DNA of 64,000 nucleotides from Prorocentrum cordatum (taxonomy: Eukaryota; Sar; Dinophyceae; Prorocentrales; Prorocentraceae): NCBI GenBank assembly GCA_963575745.1, contig CAUYUJ010014207.1, positions 102,001-166,000 on the forward strand, read 5' to 3'. The notes below the pieces were generated by a model, which was not told the origin of the DNA, did no database searches, and saw only the letters and a program-made list of their open reading frames with translations. Position 1 is the first letter of the stretch; each line of letters opens with the position of its first letter. Shown here one piece after another: positions 20,563 to 30,444 of this stretch. Position numbers and translations under genes: made by a program.

Positions 20563-20824
20563 TCTTTCTTCTCTCTCACTCTCTCTCTCTCTGTCTCACT
20601 GTATCTCTCTCTCTCTTCTCCTTCTCTGTCTCACTCTCTGAGGTGAGTATGGATATGAACGTAGAGGTAGAAGGTGGATCGTAGAGGTTGCAGAGTAGAG
20701 ATCAAATTGCACGTCGACTGATGTTGTTTCATGCCGTCCCGTGTGTCAGCGGGAGGCCCAGCTTAAGGAGGCCCTTGACGAGCTGCGGGATGCCAAGAGC
20801 CAATTGGGAGCGTTGTCCCAGCTA
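17840..20824 (+). CDS. Putative multi-exon coiled-coil protein with introner-separated 33-codon repeats
   Basis: Exons are inferred, not proven. Exon a (about 17845-17930) encodes EELAKLRYRIECLERRL. Exon b (18191-18320) follows a pyrimidine tract and CAG, and ends GGAG before GTAAGCAG. Exon c starts at 18495 after GCAG; its frame continues exon b's phase exactly and encodes ARVSEVERHRAAIVDREASL. Related units follow at 18761, 19010 and 19275, each after an introner-like element. Joining units at the shared AGT gives an uninterrupted 33-residue repeat (SEA.SAARVSEVERHG..., then EREASL.R.LLL). Unit 4 ends in TGA, so the array may be decayed there. A later exon (20750-20824) encodes REAQLKEALDELRDAKSQL before a good GTGAGG donor. 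The composition suggests a coiled coil; the function is unknown. A non-coding tandem array is the main alternative. Confidence 0.45.
18590..18760 (+). mobile_element. Introner-like element, copy 5
   Basis: TTCAGTCGGGCATGCCCC at the left and GACATGCCCGGCGTAA at the right, between repeat units 1 and 2. A TTTGTTATTTTATGTTTCTT block lies near the 3' end. Confidence 0.85.
18855..19009 (+). mobile_element. Introner-like element, copy 6
   Basis: TTAAGTCGGGCATGCCCTTC at the left and GGACATGCCCGACCTAAG at the right, between units 2 and 3. The best-preserved member of this array. Confidence 0.9.
19104..19274 (+). mobile_element. Introner-like element, copy 7
   Basis: TTGAGTCGGGCATGCCCC at the left and GAGATGCCCGAACTTAG at the right, between units 3 and 4. 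Confidence 0.85.
19369..19445 (+). mobile_element. Introner-like element, copy 8, 5' end only
   Basis: TGAAGTCGGGCATGCCCC after unit 4. Similarity ends within about 75 bp and no 3' terminus is found. Truncated. Confidence 0.7.
19590..19640. repeat. Short GGA tract
   Basis: GGAGGAGGACGAGG-type triplets. Confidence 0.85.
19765..20100 (+). repeat. Dispersed repeat family H, copy 2
   Basis: GGAGGTCGTCGCCC, GGTACGGTCGGACCGAGG, GGGTACCCTC (twice), TTGTTGGATGTTCATGTGCA and GGTCTCATG occur in the same order as in copy 1. Confidence 0.75.
20101..20517. other. No gene recognised
   Basis: Unique, mixed composition. If the coiled-coil gene is real, this is intron. Confidence 0.35.
20518..20642 (+). 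repeat. (CT)n microsatellite
   Basis: CT dinucleotides with TTCGTC interruptions. Confidence 0.95.
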
Positions 20825-21120
20825 GTGAGGCTCCTCGGCGCCTTACAATATGCAGCATCGTGTTACGTGGTGAAAACAATTATTGTATCGTGTTTCTGCG
20901 TCGTGTCCTGCATGAGCCCTTGGCTGTGTCAGTAATGTTGGAGTTGTGGGCTTTCGTCGCTATCGCTTTTGACGCAGTCGTACGTTACTCCGTACGCTGT
21001 TTTCGGCCTCCCTCATGTAACGTGTGTTACTTGACTATCTTTTTGAAGGTGCCCGATCGAGATGACAGGATAGTAACCATATTCGGAGCACAGTCTGCTC
21101 AGTCTCTCGCTCCTCACCAT
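20825..21120. other. No gene recognised
   Basis: AT-richer than its surroundings. Starts with the GTGAGG donor proposed for the coiled-coil gene, so it may be intron. Confidence 0.3.
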
Positions 21121-21545
21121 CCTCCCCATCATCTTCCCACCAGTGAGTATCCTCTTCCGCCACCTCCTCCTTCCCCGCCACATCATCTCCTCCTGCTCCT
21201 GCTAACGCACCCCCATGTTTCCTTTCTTCATTGTCATCATCATCCTCCTTCTTGTCCTTCCCCCTTACCCCCACCGCCTCCTCCTGCTCCTCCTCCTTGA
21301 TCTCCTCTTCCTGCCCAGTCCCCTCTCCCCGTCCTCTCCCTCACTCCTGCCCCCATCCTCAGGATATTCCTCATCCACCTGCCTTCCCCACCATGCTCCT
21401 CGTCTTTCTCCCCATCGTGCTCCTCTTCCCCCCCCTCCTCGTCCTCCTTCTTCTCCTTCTCCTTATCCCTCTCTTCATCATCACCGTCCGTGTCCAGAAA
21501 TGTTATTCTCATTCTCAGCATCATTATCCTCTCTCTGTCTCTCCC
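21121..21545 (+). repeat. Pyrimidine-rich simple repeat
   Basis: CCTCCT, CATCATC and CTTCTC mixtures on the + strand. Confidence 0.85.
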
Positions 21546-21599
21546 TCGCCCCGCTCTTGCTGACAGACTTGTGGGATGGCCACGCATGCACAAACGATT

Positions 21600-21870
21600 G
21601 TGCGGCGGGTATTCACAATGGGCTTCCTATGGGGCTTTCCGTGGAGCTCCCTATGCGGCCACGATCCTCGTGAAGGGTGTGCCGAATTCTTGAGGTGCCG
21701 CCATGCGAACGCAGCCGTTGGGGCTCCCGATGGGGCCACGATCCTCCTGAGGAGTGTGTCGACATGGGTGCGGGCTCGCCATGCGAACTCAGCCGCTGGG
21801 GTCTTCGGTGGAGCTCCCTATGGGGCCATGAAGCGCGTGAGGGGTGCGCCGACATGGGGGCGGGTGAGCG
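21600..21870. repeat. Tandem repeat, unit about 76-90 bp, 3 copies
   Basis: Units contain CCATGCGAAC, CAGCCG(T/C)TGGGG and TATGGGGCCA. The frames translate as a repetitive RHANAAVGAP-like peptide with no known relative. Confidence 0.8.
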
Positions 21871-22384
21871 GGGGGGGGCAGAGGCAAGGAGTGGAGCAAG
21901 TGAGGGGAAGGGGCGGGGGGGGCAGCGGGAGGGAACCAGACGCGGGGCGTTGTCCCTTCAAAGTGAGAACTCAACACCACATGATGCTTGAGTGAACACC
22001 TGATGCTTCTTTAAAGTGTTGTTTTGTCGCGTTTCGACAGCCACTAGTTCGGTTTCAGGTCTGAATCGTGCTCCAGGCGCATGTTAGATTAAAGCGGCGA
22101 GTGCCACCGCGTGTTGAGATGATAATGAGGATGCTAGACGAAATGAGTAATATTGTTTTCCTATGGTTCCAAGAAGTGCCCTCGGGCCAAAACCTGCAAG
22201 AGTGTTGCCGTCAACTTATGGTTCGTTGTATGGTTGTATGTTGGAACGACTGCAGAACGACGGTGTTCGATCTGATTTCGTAAGGTTCTCGCGCGTGTCG
22301 ATTGTTTGATGTGTTGCACAAGGTTGTTTGGAAGTGCACCTGGTGTATATATATACAGTGCCCTGATGATGTTATGTGGCAGAG
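21871..22384. other. No gene recognised
   Basis: Unique sequence, AT-richer after about 21980. Nothing recognised. Confidence 0.35.
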
Positions 22385-22668
22385 ATCAGGGGATGGAGAC
22401 CGGCTTGCTGGGATGGTGTGGTTTCATACGGACATCGAGCAGTGGGACGAATTCGCATGTACATATATACACACATCCAATACGCATGCACATGTGCAAA
22501 TTGCAGTACTGCAGTACTGAAGTGTGGGTGGGTAAGTTTGGGTTCGGAATGGAGTGGACCCAGCCATCTTTCCAAAGGAGAATGTGCCCGCTTGCCTCTC
22601 GCGTGACCACCTCGGCAGCTCAAATGTTCGAGCAAGTCTCCCACCCACCCACCCGCAACTTGATGGCA
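22385..22668 (+). repeat. Dispersed repeat family E, copy 1
   Basis: Begins near ACCGGCTTGCTGGGATGGT and ends GAGCAAGTCTCCCACCCACC, then ACCCGCAACTTG. Both ends match 32868-33130 and 34233-34465. The middle is diverged and holds (CA)n. Confidence 0.65.
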
Positions 22669-22729
22669 GAATTCCGCGGGCGCAACGACGCGAGCGCCCC
22701 TTTCATGCAGATCCTTGACTCGGGCGGGC

Positions 22730-23095
22730 GAGTCATGATGATGATGAAGATGGTGGTGGTGATGGGGATGATGCTGATTTTTGATGGTGGCGGCGGTGGT
22801 GGTGGCGATGATGACGGGAGCGGCGACGACGACGATTACAATGACGATGGTAAGTTTGGTGACGGCATCGGGGGGTACTGACGGCGATGATGATGAGGAT
22901 GATGATGACGACAGGGGTGGCAATGGTGACGATGATGATTGTGATGATGATGACGGTGCTGGTGTTGTTGGTGATGACGATGATGGTGTGATGCTGGTGG
23001 TCGTGATGATGATGCTGATGATGCTGATGATATTGATGAGGAGGAGGAGGAAGAGGATATAGATGATGAGGAAGAGGAGGAGGAGGAGCAGAAAA
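22730..23095. repeat. GAT/GGT triplet repeat passing into GGA
   Basis: GATGATG and GGTGATGAC triplets, then GAGGAGGAG from about 23035. Confidence 0.95.
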
Positions 23096-23978
23096 AAAGG
23101 ACCCTGAGGATGGTTTTGGTGCTGGCGACGCTGGCGATGATGGCCCTTCCCCTCTACCCCGCCATTTCCATTGTCCCCCCCGTTCCCCTTCCTTTACCTG
23201 ACCGCTCTTCCCCCTCTCACCTCGCTTCACCCTCCTCCTTATGACCCCCACCCGCCCTCACCGTCCTCTCTGCCCCCCTCTCCCCTCGTTCCCCCTCGCC
23301 CTTCTCTGCACTTGTTGATTCTGAGTAGTACTAGTATCCTTGTCGCCCACGCCCTGTGCGATCGAGACCCTGCCTCTCCCGTACGGCTCTTTTGCACACG
23401 GGATCCCCACCATTGTGTTGCAGATGTGGTGTTGCTCCATTGATTTCGGGGGAGCGTAAGACCCGGGTTTGCCAGGACTCGGGTTCGCCATCGTTTTTTG
23501 ACGACCGCGACTCGGATTTTGACGAGGAGGAGTTTCGTGGGATGTCTGCAGCGGGAGGCCTCGTCAAAATGCAGGCTCGGCCTCGTCTTTTTATTGACGG
23601 CCTCGTCGGGGATTGCCGAGTCCCCTGTACCCGGGTCTTACGCCCCCCTGACAATTACGTTTCTGGCATTTCGACAGGGTGCTCCCGCTGCAGCGTTGGC
23701 CTCGTTCCAGGATCGGCGCCCTGCCGTGTTGTTCAAACAGGGCGCCCTCGGCCCGGCGCGCACCACTCTCCTGGCTCTGGTCTCTTCTGGTCGTTGTCGC
23801 CCCTCCTTTCCCCCCCATCCACCTTCCCTTGGTCCTCCAGCTGCGATCCTCCTGCTCCTGCTCGTCGTCCACTCCTCGTCCTTACAAATACCTCCTCCCC
23901 GACGCACCCTGAGGCCAGTCGGCAGGGCGTCTCGCCTGAATCTCCCTTATCATTTAAAAGCTTACATCACACCTTCAC
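23096..23978. other. Pyrimidine-rich then unique sequence, no gene recognised
   Basis: CCCTC/CCTTCC repeats to about 23330. After that come open frames with no motif. GGGGGAGCGTAAGAC near 23448 resembles 49454. Confidence 0.4.
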
Positions 23979-24620
23979 AAAAGGAGGGCGACCCGCGTCC
24001 GAAATATGGCTCTCGTCCTAGCGCCGGGCACATTCATTAAACACACAATAGCTACGCGGATTGAGGGCGGCCCGTTTTTTAAATGTGATTCTCGCCTTAG
24101 CGCCGCGCACATTTGTTTACAACACTGCCAGAATTTCACGGATTGAGTGCGGACCGTCTTCAAATGTGGTTCTCGTTTTAGCGCCGCGCTTTGTCGTTTA
24201 AAAGAGTTGCAGGACTTTCAAAGACTCGCATGGCTTACGTCCCAGAAGTGGTATTTGGGAGAATTGTCGGATTGTCAGGGCGCAACAGATACGCTGGGTC
24301 TTCGTTTTGAAGTCCCAGGTCTGGTGTTCTGGCACGATGCAGGGTCGTCAAGACGCAACAGTAAGTTTGATTCGTGGCGGTGGAGTCCCAAGCACGGCCA
24401 GGATTCTCACACGGTTTCCTCCCAACGGGGCACTTCCTTCAGTGGAAATGAATCCTTGTGGGGGTTTATGAAGGGGGAGCTTGGAGGGACGTTGTATTGC
24501 AACATCGTCGGTGGGCCTTTGGTTTACATTGGTCCTTCTCCTCCTCGTCCTCCTCCCTGATCTTCCTCTTCCTCCCGCTCATCCCCCTGCTGTGGGTCAT
24601 CCGCCACCTCCTCCCCCTCC
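23979..24620 (+). repeat. Dispersed repeat family I, copy 1
   Basis: Three tandem units of about 80 bp (CAAATGTGGTTCTCG..TTAGCGCCGCGCACATTTG) are followed by TTGAAGTCCCAGGTCTGGTG, TTCTGGCACGATGCAGG and a CCTCC tract. 59850-60780 shares these parts in the same order. Confidence 0.8.
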
Positions 24621-25155
24621 ACTGCACGCAGGTCCCTCTTCTCACCACCTACCAAACCACCCCAACCCAACCCGAAGGCCTCCATTTGCCCTCCATTTCC
24701 AGTGGGGGGGGGGTCGGGGAACATCGAAAAAACGCATGTGGAACCCATACCCCCCCCAACCCGAAATTCGGGTCTTCGGGTTGGGTTGGGGTGGCCTGGT
24801 AGGTAGTCATCTTCTGCCTGTGTATCATCACAGGGCAGGGGGCCCCTTTGCGGGATCGAGGTCCGCTGGGTCCCCCGTCGGCGGCTGGAGAGCTACACAT
24901 TGTTCATTCATAGAAGTCTTCGAAGGTTCTTTGATTTTTTTTGGGGGGGGGGCAAGCTCCTTTCATTTCGGATTGTTCTATCCTGGGCCTCCTCCCGGCC
25001 ACCGAGGGGGCCAGGAACAATCAGAAACGAGCACAGTTAGAAATGAGCACGACTAGCACTGAACGACGCGCATCCGCGCCATGGGACAGATGGCGCGCGC
25101 GCGCTAAGCTTTGCCCGCCCCCCCCCCCGTCCCTGCCCCCCCCCAGCCGAGCCTT
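24621..25155. other. No gene recognised
   Basis: Contains two inverted stretches, ACCACCCCAACCCAACCCGA (24656) and TCGGGTTGGGTTGGGG (24776), so 24645-24812 could fold back. No coding signal. Confidence 0.4.
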
Positions 25156-25625
25156 AGTCGGGCCTGTCCCTCTACAGCAGGAATCATCCCAAATAGCAAA
25201 AAAAAAATAGCACGGGGGACGATACTTCCAGTATGTTTGATTATTTGTTGAAGCATTTGTTTGAAACTTGTAGATTTGTCGTCGAAGATCCCCCTGCAGG
25301 GCTTTTTTAAGTTTGTGGATGTATGTTTTGAAGATGGTAGATTTTCCGTCCAAGCTCTCCCTATAGGTTTTTTGTGCTTTACATGTTTGGTGTATTGTAG
25401 ATGTTTCGTCCAAGATCCCCTTGCAGGGCTTTCGATTTTGTTGATGTAATCTTCGAATATTGTAGATTTGTCGTCCAAAATCCCCCTGTCGGGCTTTTTG
25501 ATTTTTGTTTGATGTATCTTTTGGGTCTTGTAGATTTGCCGTCCCCCTGCAGGGCTTTTGCTTTTGTGTGGTGTCTCCTTTTGAATCTTGTAGGTTTTTC
25601 CTCCAGCATCCCCCTGTACAGTCGG
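25156..25625 (+). mobile_element. Introner-like element, copy 9, with tandemly amplified 3' end
   Basis: TTAGTCGGGCCTGTCCCTCT at 25156 starts a normal 5' half. The 3'-end block (TTGTAGATTTGTCGTCCAAG, ATCCCCCTGCAGGGC) is then repeated about six times at 58-70 bp spacing from 25268. No clean final terminus is present. Confidence 0.8.
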
Positions 25626-25839
25626 GGCCCTGAAGAAGGACCCCTTTTCGTTGGGAAGGGGCTCCGCGTGCCTTAAGTGTTCCGCAGCTTGCCTCGGGCC
25701 TTCCTTCTGTTTCCGATCGGACATCGAAGCTTCACTGATGGAACGAAAGGGGCCTCGTTCCTTAGTTAGGGTTCCGTAGGTCAACGCCCCGACTGTAAGG
25801 GGCACAGGCCCCACCTACTCCAAATCCCTTATTCATCGA

Positions 25840-26012
25840 CCCCCCCCTGAAAAACCGGACCCCCCTCCAAATGCGACCTAATATTCCGGACCCCCTCTTC
25901 GATGGGGCGCCTTAGTAAACCAGACCCCCTCAGCTCCAATCCAAAGAAAGCGACCTAATAAACCGGACCCCCTTAATGACCAAAAAGGCGCCTTAAAAAA
26001 CCGGACCCGGGG
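25840..26012. repeat. Imperfect tandem repeat with AAACCGGACCCCC
   Basis: AACCGGACCCCC-like phrases at about 25852, 25892, 25918, 25960 and 25999, separated by CGACCTAATA or GCGCCTTA. Confidence 0.8.
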
Positions 26013-26034
26013 GACGATTAATAGGGATTTGGAA

Positions 26035-26450
26035 TACGCCGAGCCCGCGCCGCCCGAGGCTCGGGCACGGCGGCGGCGCCGCCGGCGCGGCCCCGGCGGC
26101 GGCCGCAGGCGCACCCCGCCCGCGCGGCCGCCCCTGCCGCCGCCGCCGCCGCGGCCGCCGCCGGCGCGCCCGGTGGGCGGCTCCAGTCGCACTGCCCCCT
26201 CCGAGCCGAGCCCCCCCCCCCCTCCCTCGCCTCGCCCTCCTCCTGCTCCTCCTCCTCCTCCGGCCTCCTCCTCTGGCCTCCTCCCCTGGCCTCCTCCTCC
26301 TCCTCCTCCTCCGCCTCCTCCTCCTCCTCCTCCTCCTCCTCCTCCCCCCCTCCTCCTCTCCTCTGGCTTCTCCTCCTCCTCTCCTCCTCCTCCTCCTCCT
26401 CCTCCTCCTCCTCACCCCTCCCCTCAATCCCTCCCCGCCTTGCCTCCTCG
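26035..26450 (+). repeat. GC-rich block and CCT tract
   Basis: GCCGCC/GGCGGC block to about 26215, then CCT triplets to about 26430. Frames are low complexity. Confidence 0.85.
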
Positions 26451-26689
26451 CCGCGTCCCAGGGCTGGACCAAAACGGTATTTTTTGCCATTTCGTGGGCC
26501 GTTTTCGTCTCGACTTCGTTTTGCGGTATAGAGGTGAACCCGAGACAACAAAAAGCGAGAAAAAAGGAAAACGAGACGAAAACGAAAAACACCGTTCAGG
26601 GTCAGCCCTGCCTGCTCCCTCCCTCGCCTCGCCTCGCCCCCCCCCTCCCCTCGCTTCGGATGCAACTCCTGGTAGGTCAAGTTCTGGTT

Positions 26690-26830
26690 TCGCCCTGGTC
26701 CGAAATCCCGCTTCATCCGGCTGAATCCCGCTTAGTCCCGCTTGATCTGGCTGAATCCCGTCTAATCCCGCTGAATCCGGCTTAATCCCGCTTGATCCGA
26801 GGCCCACTCTGGCGCAACAGCCCCCCAAAC
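26690..26830. repeat. AATCCCGCTT minisatellite
   Basis: About ten short imperfect repeats of TGAATCCCGCTTAATCC type. Confidence 0.85.
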
Positions 26831-27199
26831 GGGGTTAATCCTTTTTAATCCGTCCGACGAAAACCTCCTAACCCCATCCCTCCCTTCCCTACCTCCCTCC
26901 CTCGCCTCGCCCCTCCCTCCCCAGAAAATAGAAGAAAAGATTGGAAGACTTTTTTGGGGTGTATTTATTTGTGTGTCCCAGGGCTCCTTTACATATGTTC
27001 GCTTCGAGTCGGCGGTTCCAGGATTCAGGCGATCGCAAGCACGGATTAGAAGGGGCGTGGATTAGCGACGGGTCCCGCTTCCGTGGGGAAGCGCGGAGTT
27101 CCGCCCGCCGAGCGAGGCGGCGCCGGCCGCATTTTGGGGAGGGCACCTCCCCCGATCCATGTTTGCGCGCCCCCGAAGGATGGGGCCCCGGGGAATTGG
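26831..27199. other. No gene recognised
   Basis: GGGGTGTATTTATTTGTGTG at 26956 resembles the 3' end of the ACACAGACACA element at 60091, so an end fragment may be present. Otherwise unique. Confidence 0.35.
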
Positions 27200-27200
27200 G

Positions 27201-27357
27201 TCAAGTCTGGCATGTCCCTCTGCAGGAGGAAGATTCCAAAAATAGTCAAAAGTATCGTCTGGGGACGCTGTGTTGACTAGTTTGATTCAGTTGACAAGTA
27301 GTTGCTGGCTATTGTGTCTACCAGAGAATCTGCCTGTAGGGGACATGCCCGACCTGA
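27201..27357 (+). mobile_element. Introner-like element, copy 10
   Basis: TCAAGTCTGGCATGTCCCTC to GGGGACATGCCCGACCTGA. Flanks GAATTGGG and GGATGGGG match at 6 of 8 positions. Confidence 0.85.
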
Positions 27358-27700
27358 GGATGGGGCCGTGTGGGCAGGCGACGGGTCCCAAGCTGAGCCC
27401 TCCATGTCTGAGGCCGCTCGGCCTTTGGGTTCCCCCCCGTGCGGGGCCCCATCTCTGAGCCGGCGGTCGAGCCTGGAGGATCGAGGTCCGAGGCGCGCGA
27501 AGGGCCTGTGGAGCCTTCGGCGCTGGCGGGCTTGCAGGCCAGGGCCCGTGGCGCCGCTCCGCTTTAACGGCGCTGTCGGAGAAGGCCTACGGATCTCAAT
27601 CGTCTTCCTCCCCATGAGTTTCGTACCTTCTGCTGTTGCTGCTGCGAACCCTAATGAATACAGAAGGACAGTATGGCGATGCCGGTCAAAGCACACAAGT
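27358..27700. other. No gene recognised
   Basis: GC-rich unique sequence with several open frames and no recognised protein. Confidence 0.35.
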
Positions 27701-27704
27701 CCGA

Positions 27705-28060
27705 CAGAGGAGGTGGAGGAGTATGAGGAGGAGGAGTAGGAGGAGGAGGAGGAGGAGGAAGAGTGAGGAGGAGGAGAAGGAGGAGGAGGAGGAGGAGGAG
27801 GAGGAGGAGGGGAAAGCTCACGACATTTCCGGCCGGTCTTGAATCAACGCGTCTGCCCCTGTTCTTGCCTCTGGTGGGCCTCTGGAGGCGCCCAGGACCC
27901 ACCAGAGGCCCACCAGAGGCCAAGAACAGGGCAAACGCGTTGATTCAAGACCGGCCGGAAATGTCGTGAGCCTTCCCCTCCCTTCTCCTCCTCCCTCCTC
28001 CCTCCTCCTCCTCCTCCTCCTCCTCCTCCTCCTCCTCCTCCTCCTCCTCCTCCCCCCTCC
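27705..28060. repeat. Large palindrome: GGA tract, 70-bp arm, loop, 70-bp arm, CCT tract
   Basis: Arms 27816-27885 and 27902-27971 are inverted copies with about 95 percent identity (GCTCACGACATTTCCGGCCG at the outer end) around a 16-bp centre. Outside them the GGA tract (27705-27815) and CCT tract (27975-28055) are also complementary. Confidence 0.97.
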
Positions 28061-28640
28061 TCGATCATTAAGGGTCGAGCGCGGAACCTCACAGGAGGAG
28101 CAGCAGCAGCAGCAGCGGTTGGGGCCCCTCGCGCAGGAGGCCCGCCCCCGAGCTCCCGCACCTCGTCTTCGGCCTCGGGAGCCGTGGCCCCCCCCCCCCC
28201 CCCGACGACTCCCTCGCGGCTGCTTGCCGCCGCAGGGCATTTCGCGGCGCGGCCCGGCAGCGACGGCACGGCGGCACGGCGGCACGAGCGGAGGCGGCCA
28301 GTGCGCCGCCCCTTCGCCGGGCCGAGGGCCTGACCCGCGCGGGCCGGCCCGGCGCCGGCGGCAGACTGCCTGCGCAGGCTGCGCAGGGGCCGCCGCCGGA
28401 GCGGACCGAACGGCACGGCGCCGCTCGGGGGCGGCGGCACGGCCGCGGCCTGCGGGGCCGGGGGCGCAGAGGGCTATAGTGAGCCCTGGAAGCGACGGGG
28501 CCGTTTTTTTATCGGTGCCGTTTTGCCGTTTGTGTTGCCGGTTCCGACGCCGTTTTTTTACCGGTTCCGTTCTGCTGTTCTTTCACGGGCTCCCGCTCCG
28601 GTCCCAATCTTGGGGGCCGTTTTTGTTGCCGTTTCCGGTC
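28061..28640. other. GC-rich stretch, no gene recognised
   Basis: CAG run near 28100 and GCGGCACGG repeats near 28265. From 28500, repeated GCCGTTTTTTT/GCCGTTTCC phrases. Confidence 0.4.
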
Positions 28641-28955
28641 GCCGTTTTTTAACCGCTTCCATTTTCAAGGGACATTTTTTTGTCGCGAACCGGTGAAAAA
28701 ACGGCCCTGCTGTTTCTGGGGCTCACTGGGCTCCAACCTACATTAGCCTTGATCACCTGAAAGAATTTCGACCGCCAGAGAAGGTACCGAAACTCGCGGG
28801 TTTTCACGTGTCGGGCCCTGGGAGACACTCGCCCGACACTGTCTCGACACTGTTTCGACACTTTTTTTGCCGTTTCCTTGTCAGGCCTTTTTTTGAAGTC
28901 CCCCTTGAAAATGGAAACGGTTAAGAAACAGCCCTGCCGTTTCTGGGGCCGGCCT
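28641..28955. repeat. Inverted repeat enclosing a family-B copy
   Basis: AACCGCTTCCATTTTCAAGG (28652) is inverted at 28900-28925 (CCTTGAAAATGGAAACGGTT). Between them, 28727-28870 matches the E1 intron at 55228-55415 (GCTCCAACCTA, TTAGCCTTGA, GACACTGTCTCGACACT). Confidence 0.85.
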
Positions 28956-29142
28956 GCTGCCGGCCCGGTTCCCGAAAGGCCCTGCTCCCGCTGGCGGCCC
29001 CGGCGCGAGCGCCGCGGGGGCCAGGGCGGGACCCTCGGCTGCGCGGCGCCGGCGGGCGTTTGCGGCCAGCTCTTGGCGGACCGCCGCGCGGGCAGGCTGA
29101 GCTCCCCGGGGGCCAGGGGCGCCGACGCGGTCCTGCTTGGGT
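28956..29142. other. GC-rich, no gene recognised
   Basis: Short GC-rich unique sequence. Confidence 0.3.
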
Positions 29143-29300
29143 GGAGTCGGGCCTGTCCCTCTACAGAAGCAGTAATAAAAAAAGAAATGTCAAAACATAT
29201 GGGGACGATATCCATGTGTTTGCGCATTTGTGGCGCGTTTCTGTTTAGTGCTGGTAATTTTCCGCCCAAGTCCCCCTCTACGGGGACGGGCCCGACCTGA
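29143..29300 (+). mobile_element. Introner-like element, copy 11
   Basis: GGAGTCGGGCCTGTCCCTCT to GGGGACGGGCCCGACCTGAG. No matching flanks found. Confidence 0.85.
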
Positions 29301-29617
29301 GCGCTGCGGCCGAGGAGGCGGTCGGCAGCGTCTTCCCTGGCCCTCGCCGGGAGGGTCACGCAACCTCCCCTTTCCCCCAGTTCCCAGGGCCCCCCCCCCT
29401 CCGCAGGCCGTGCAGCACTTGTCCCAGGTCATATGTCACACTACTTTGTGTGTGGGCGGGCTGGGGGTACAGACAAGGTGCTGATGTCGGTGCAACGCTG
29501 CGCCAGATGAGAAAGTGTACGCGTGTGGGTATGCCATGCCATGAAGAAGCTGGAGCGGGACGTAATGGAGGATGACGATTAATAAATGACCGGGGGTCGT
29601 GTTCACGCGGCGGCGCC
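29301..29617. other. No gene recognised
   Basis: Unique sequence. A direct repeat of GGATGACGATTA occurs at 29569 and 29620. Confidence 0.35.
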
Positions 29618-29771
29618 CGGGATGACGATTAGAAAAACCGGCCGCGGGCTGGAAAACTATGTATTTTTTTTTGTTTGTTTCAATCGTTCTCCTCCAGTCA
29701 GAAACTTTTCCAGAAATATCAAAACTTTTTTAAAATCGTTCTCCCCCATTTCTTTACTAATCGTCATCCCG
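29618..29771. mobile_element. Small inverted-repeat element, 154 bp
   Basis: A perfect 15-bp terminal inverted repeat (CGGGATGACGATTAG at 29618, its complement ending at 29771) encloses an AT-rich interior with two CGATT(G/T)-TTTT blocks. Only one copy seen. Confidence 0.6.
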
Positions 29772-30196
29772 CGTGACTCAGCTTCAGTGCAGGAGTCCCT
29801 GCGCAAGGAGGAGCAGGGGCGCCCGGATGCGGTGGCGTCGTCCATACAGGTGCTGCAGGCGCTCCCCGGAAGAGCTGGCGCGCGGGCCGCGCGGGAGGAG
29901 ATCCCGCTGAGCTGGGCCCGCGCCCCTCCCTCCCTCCACCCTGCCTCCGTGCTGTGCCTCCGTCCCTCCGCCCTCGCCTCCCTCTCTCGCTCCTCGCTGC
30001 CTGCCCCCCCCTGCCCCCGTATTGCTGGCCCCTTGTCGCCCTCATTCTGGCCAGCTTTGGCTGCTGCTGCGTCGCGCGAGTTCTGCTTCGATCTTGCTCA
30101 GCCGGCGCGCGCGCGCGCGCCCGCGCGACTCGGCCATTGGCGTGGCTGGGCCCGCGAACGCTCAAAACTGTTTGAATGCGGTTTGCGCGTGTATGT
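29772..30196. other. No gene recognised
   Basis: GC-rich. A frame encoding QESLRKEEQGRPDAVAS (about 29790) looks coding-like but lacks a known relative. A GC dinucleotide run at about 30108-30126. Confidence 0.3.
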
Positions 30197-30340
30197 TTAA
30201 GTCGGGCATGCCCTTTTACAGGAATATTCAATGCTATTCAACATACATAAAATGGGGACGACTTTTTGACCATTTTTGGGCATGTGGTGATTCTTGCTAG
30301 TCTTTCAAAATGCGCCTGTAGGAGGACATGCCCGACCTAA
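30197..30340 (+). mobile_element. Introner-like element, copy 12, with target duplication
   Basis: TTAAGTCGGGCATGCCCTTT to GGACATGCCCGACCTAA. Flanks GTGTATGT (30189-30196) and GTGTTTGT (30341-30348) match at 7 of 8 positions. Confidence 0.92.
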
Positions 30341-30444
30341 GTGTTTGTGTGGCTGTCCCGGAGGCAGAAGACGGTCTGCAGACGCCGACACAAGTGAAAT
30401 CCGTCAGGCTCGATAGAGACGAGTCGTTGGAGCTCTGGATCCTT

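Noticed and set aside
22306-22923. Asp/Met-rich frame with possible calcium-binding repeat
   Set aside because: Aspartate run comes from (GAT)n; no EF-hand or RTX pattern.
24645-24812. Foldback with ACCCCAACCCAACCCGA arms as an element
   Set aside because: Arms are short and low complexity (CCCAA repeats); could be chance, so only mentioned with the flank.
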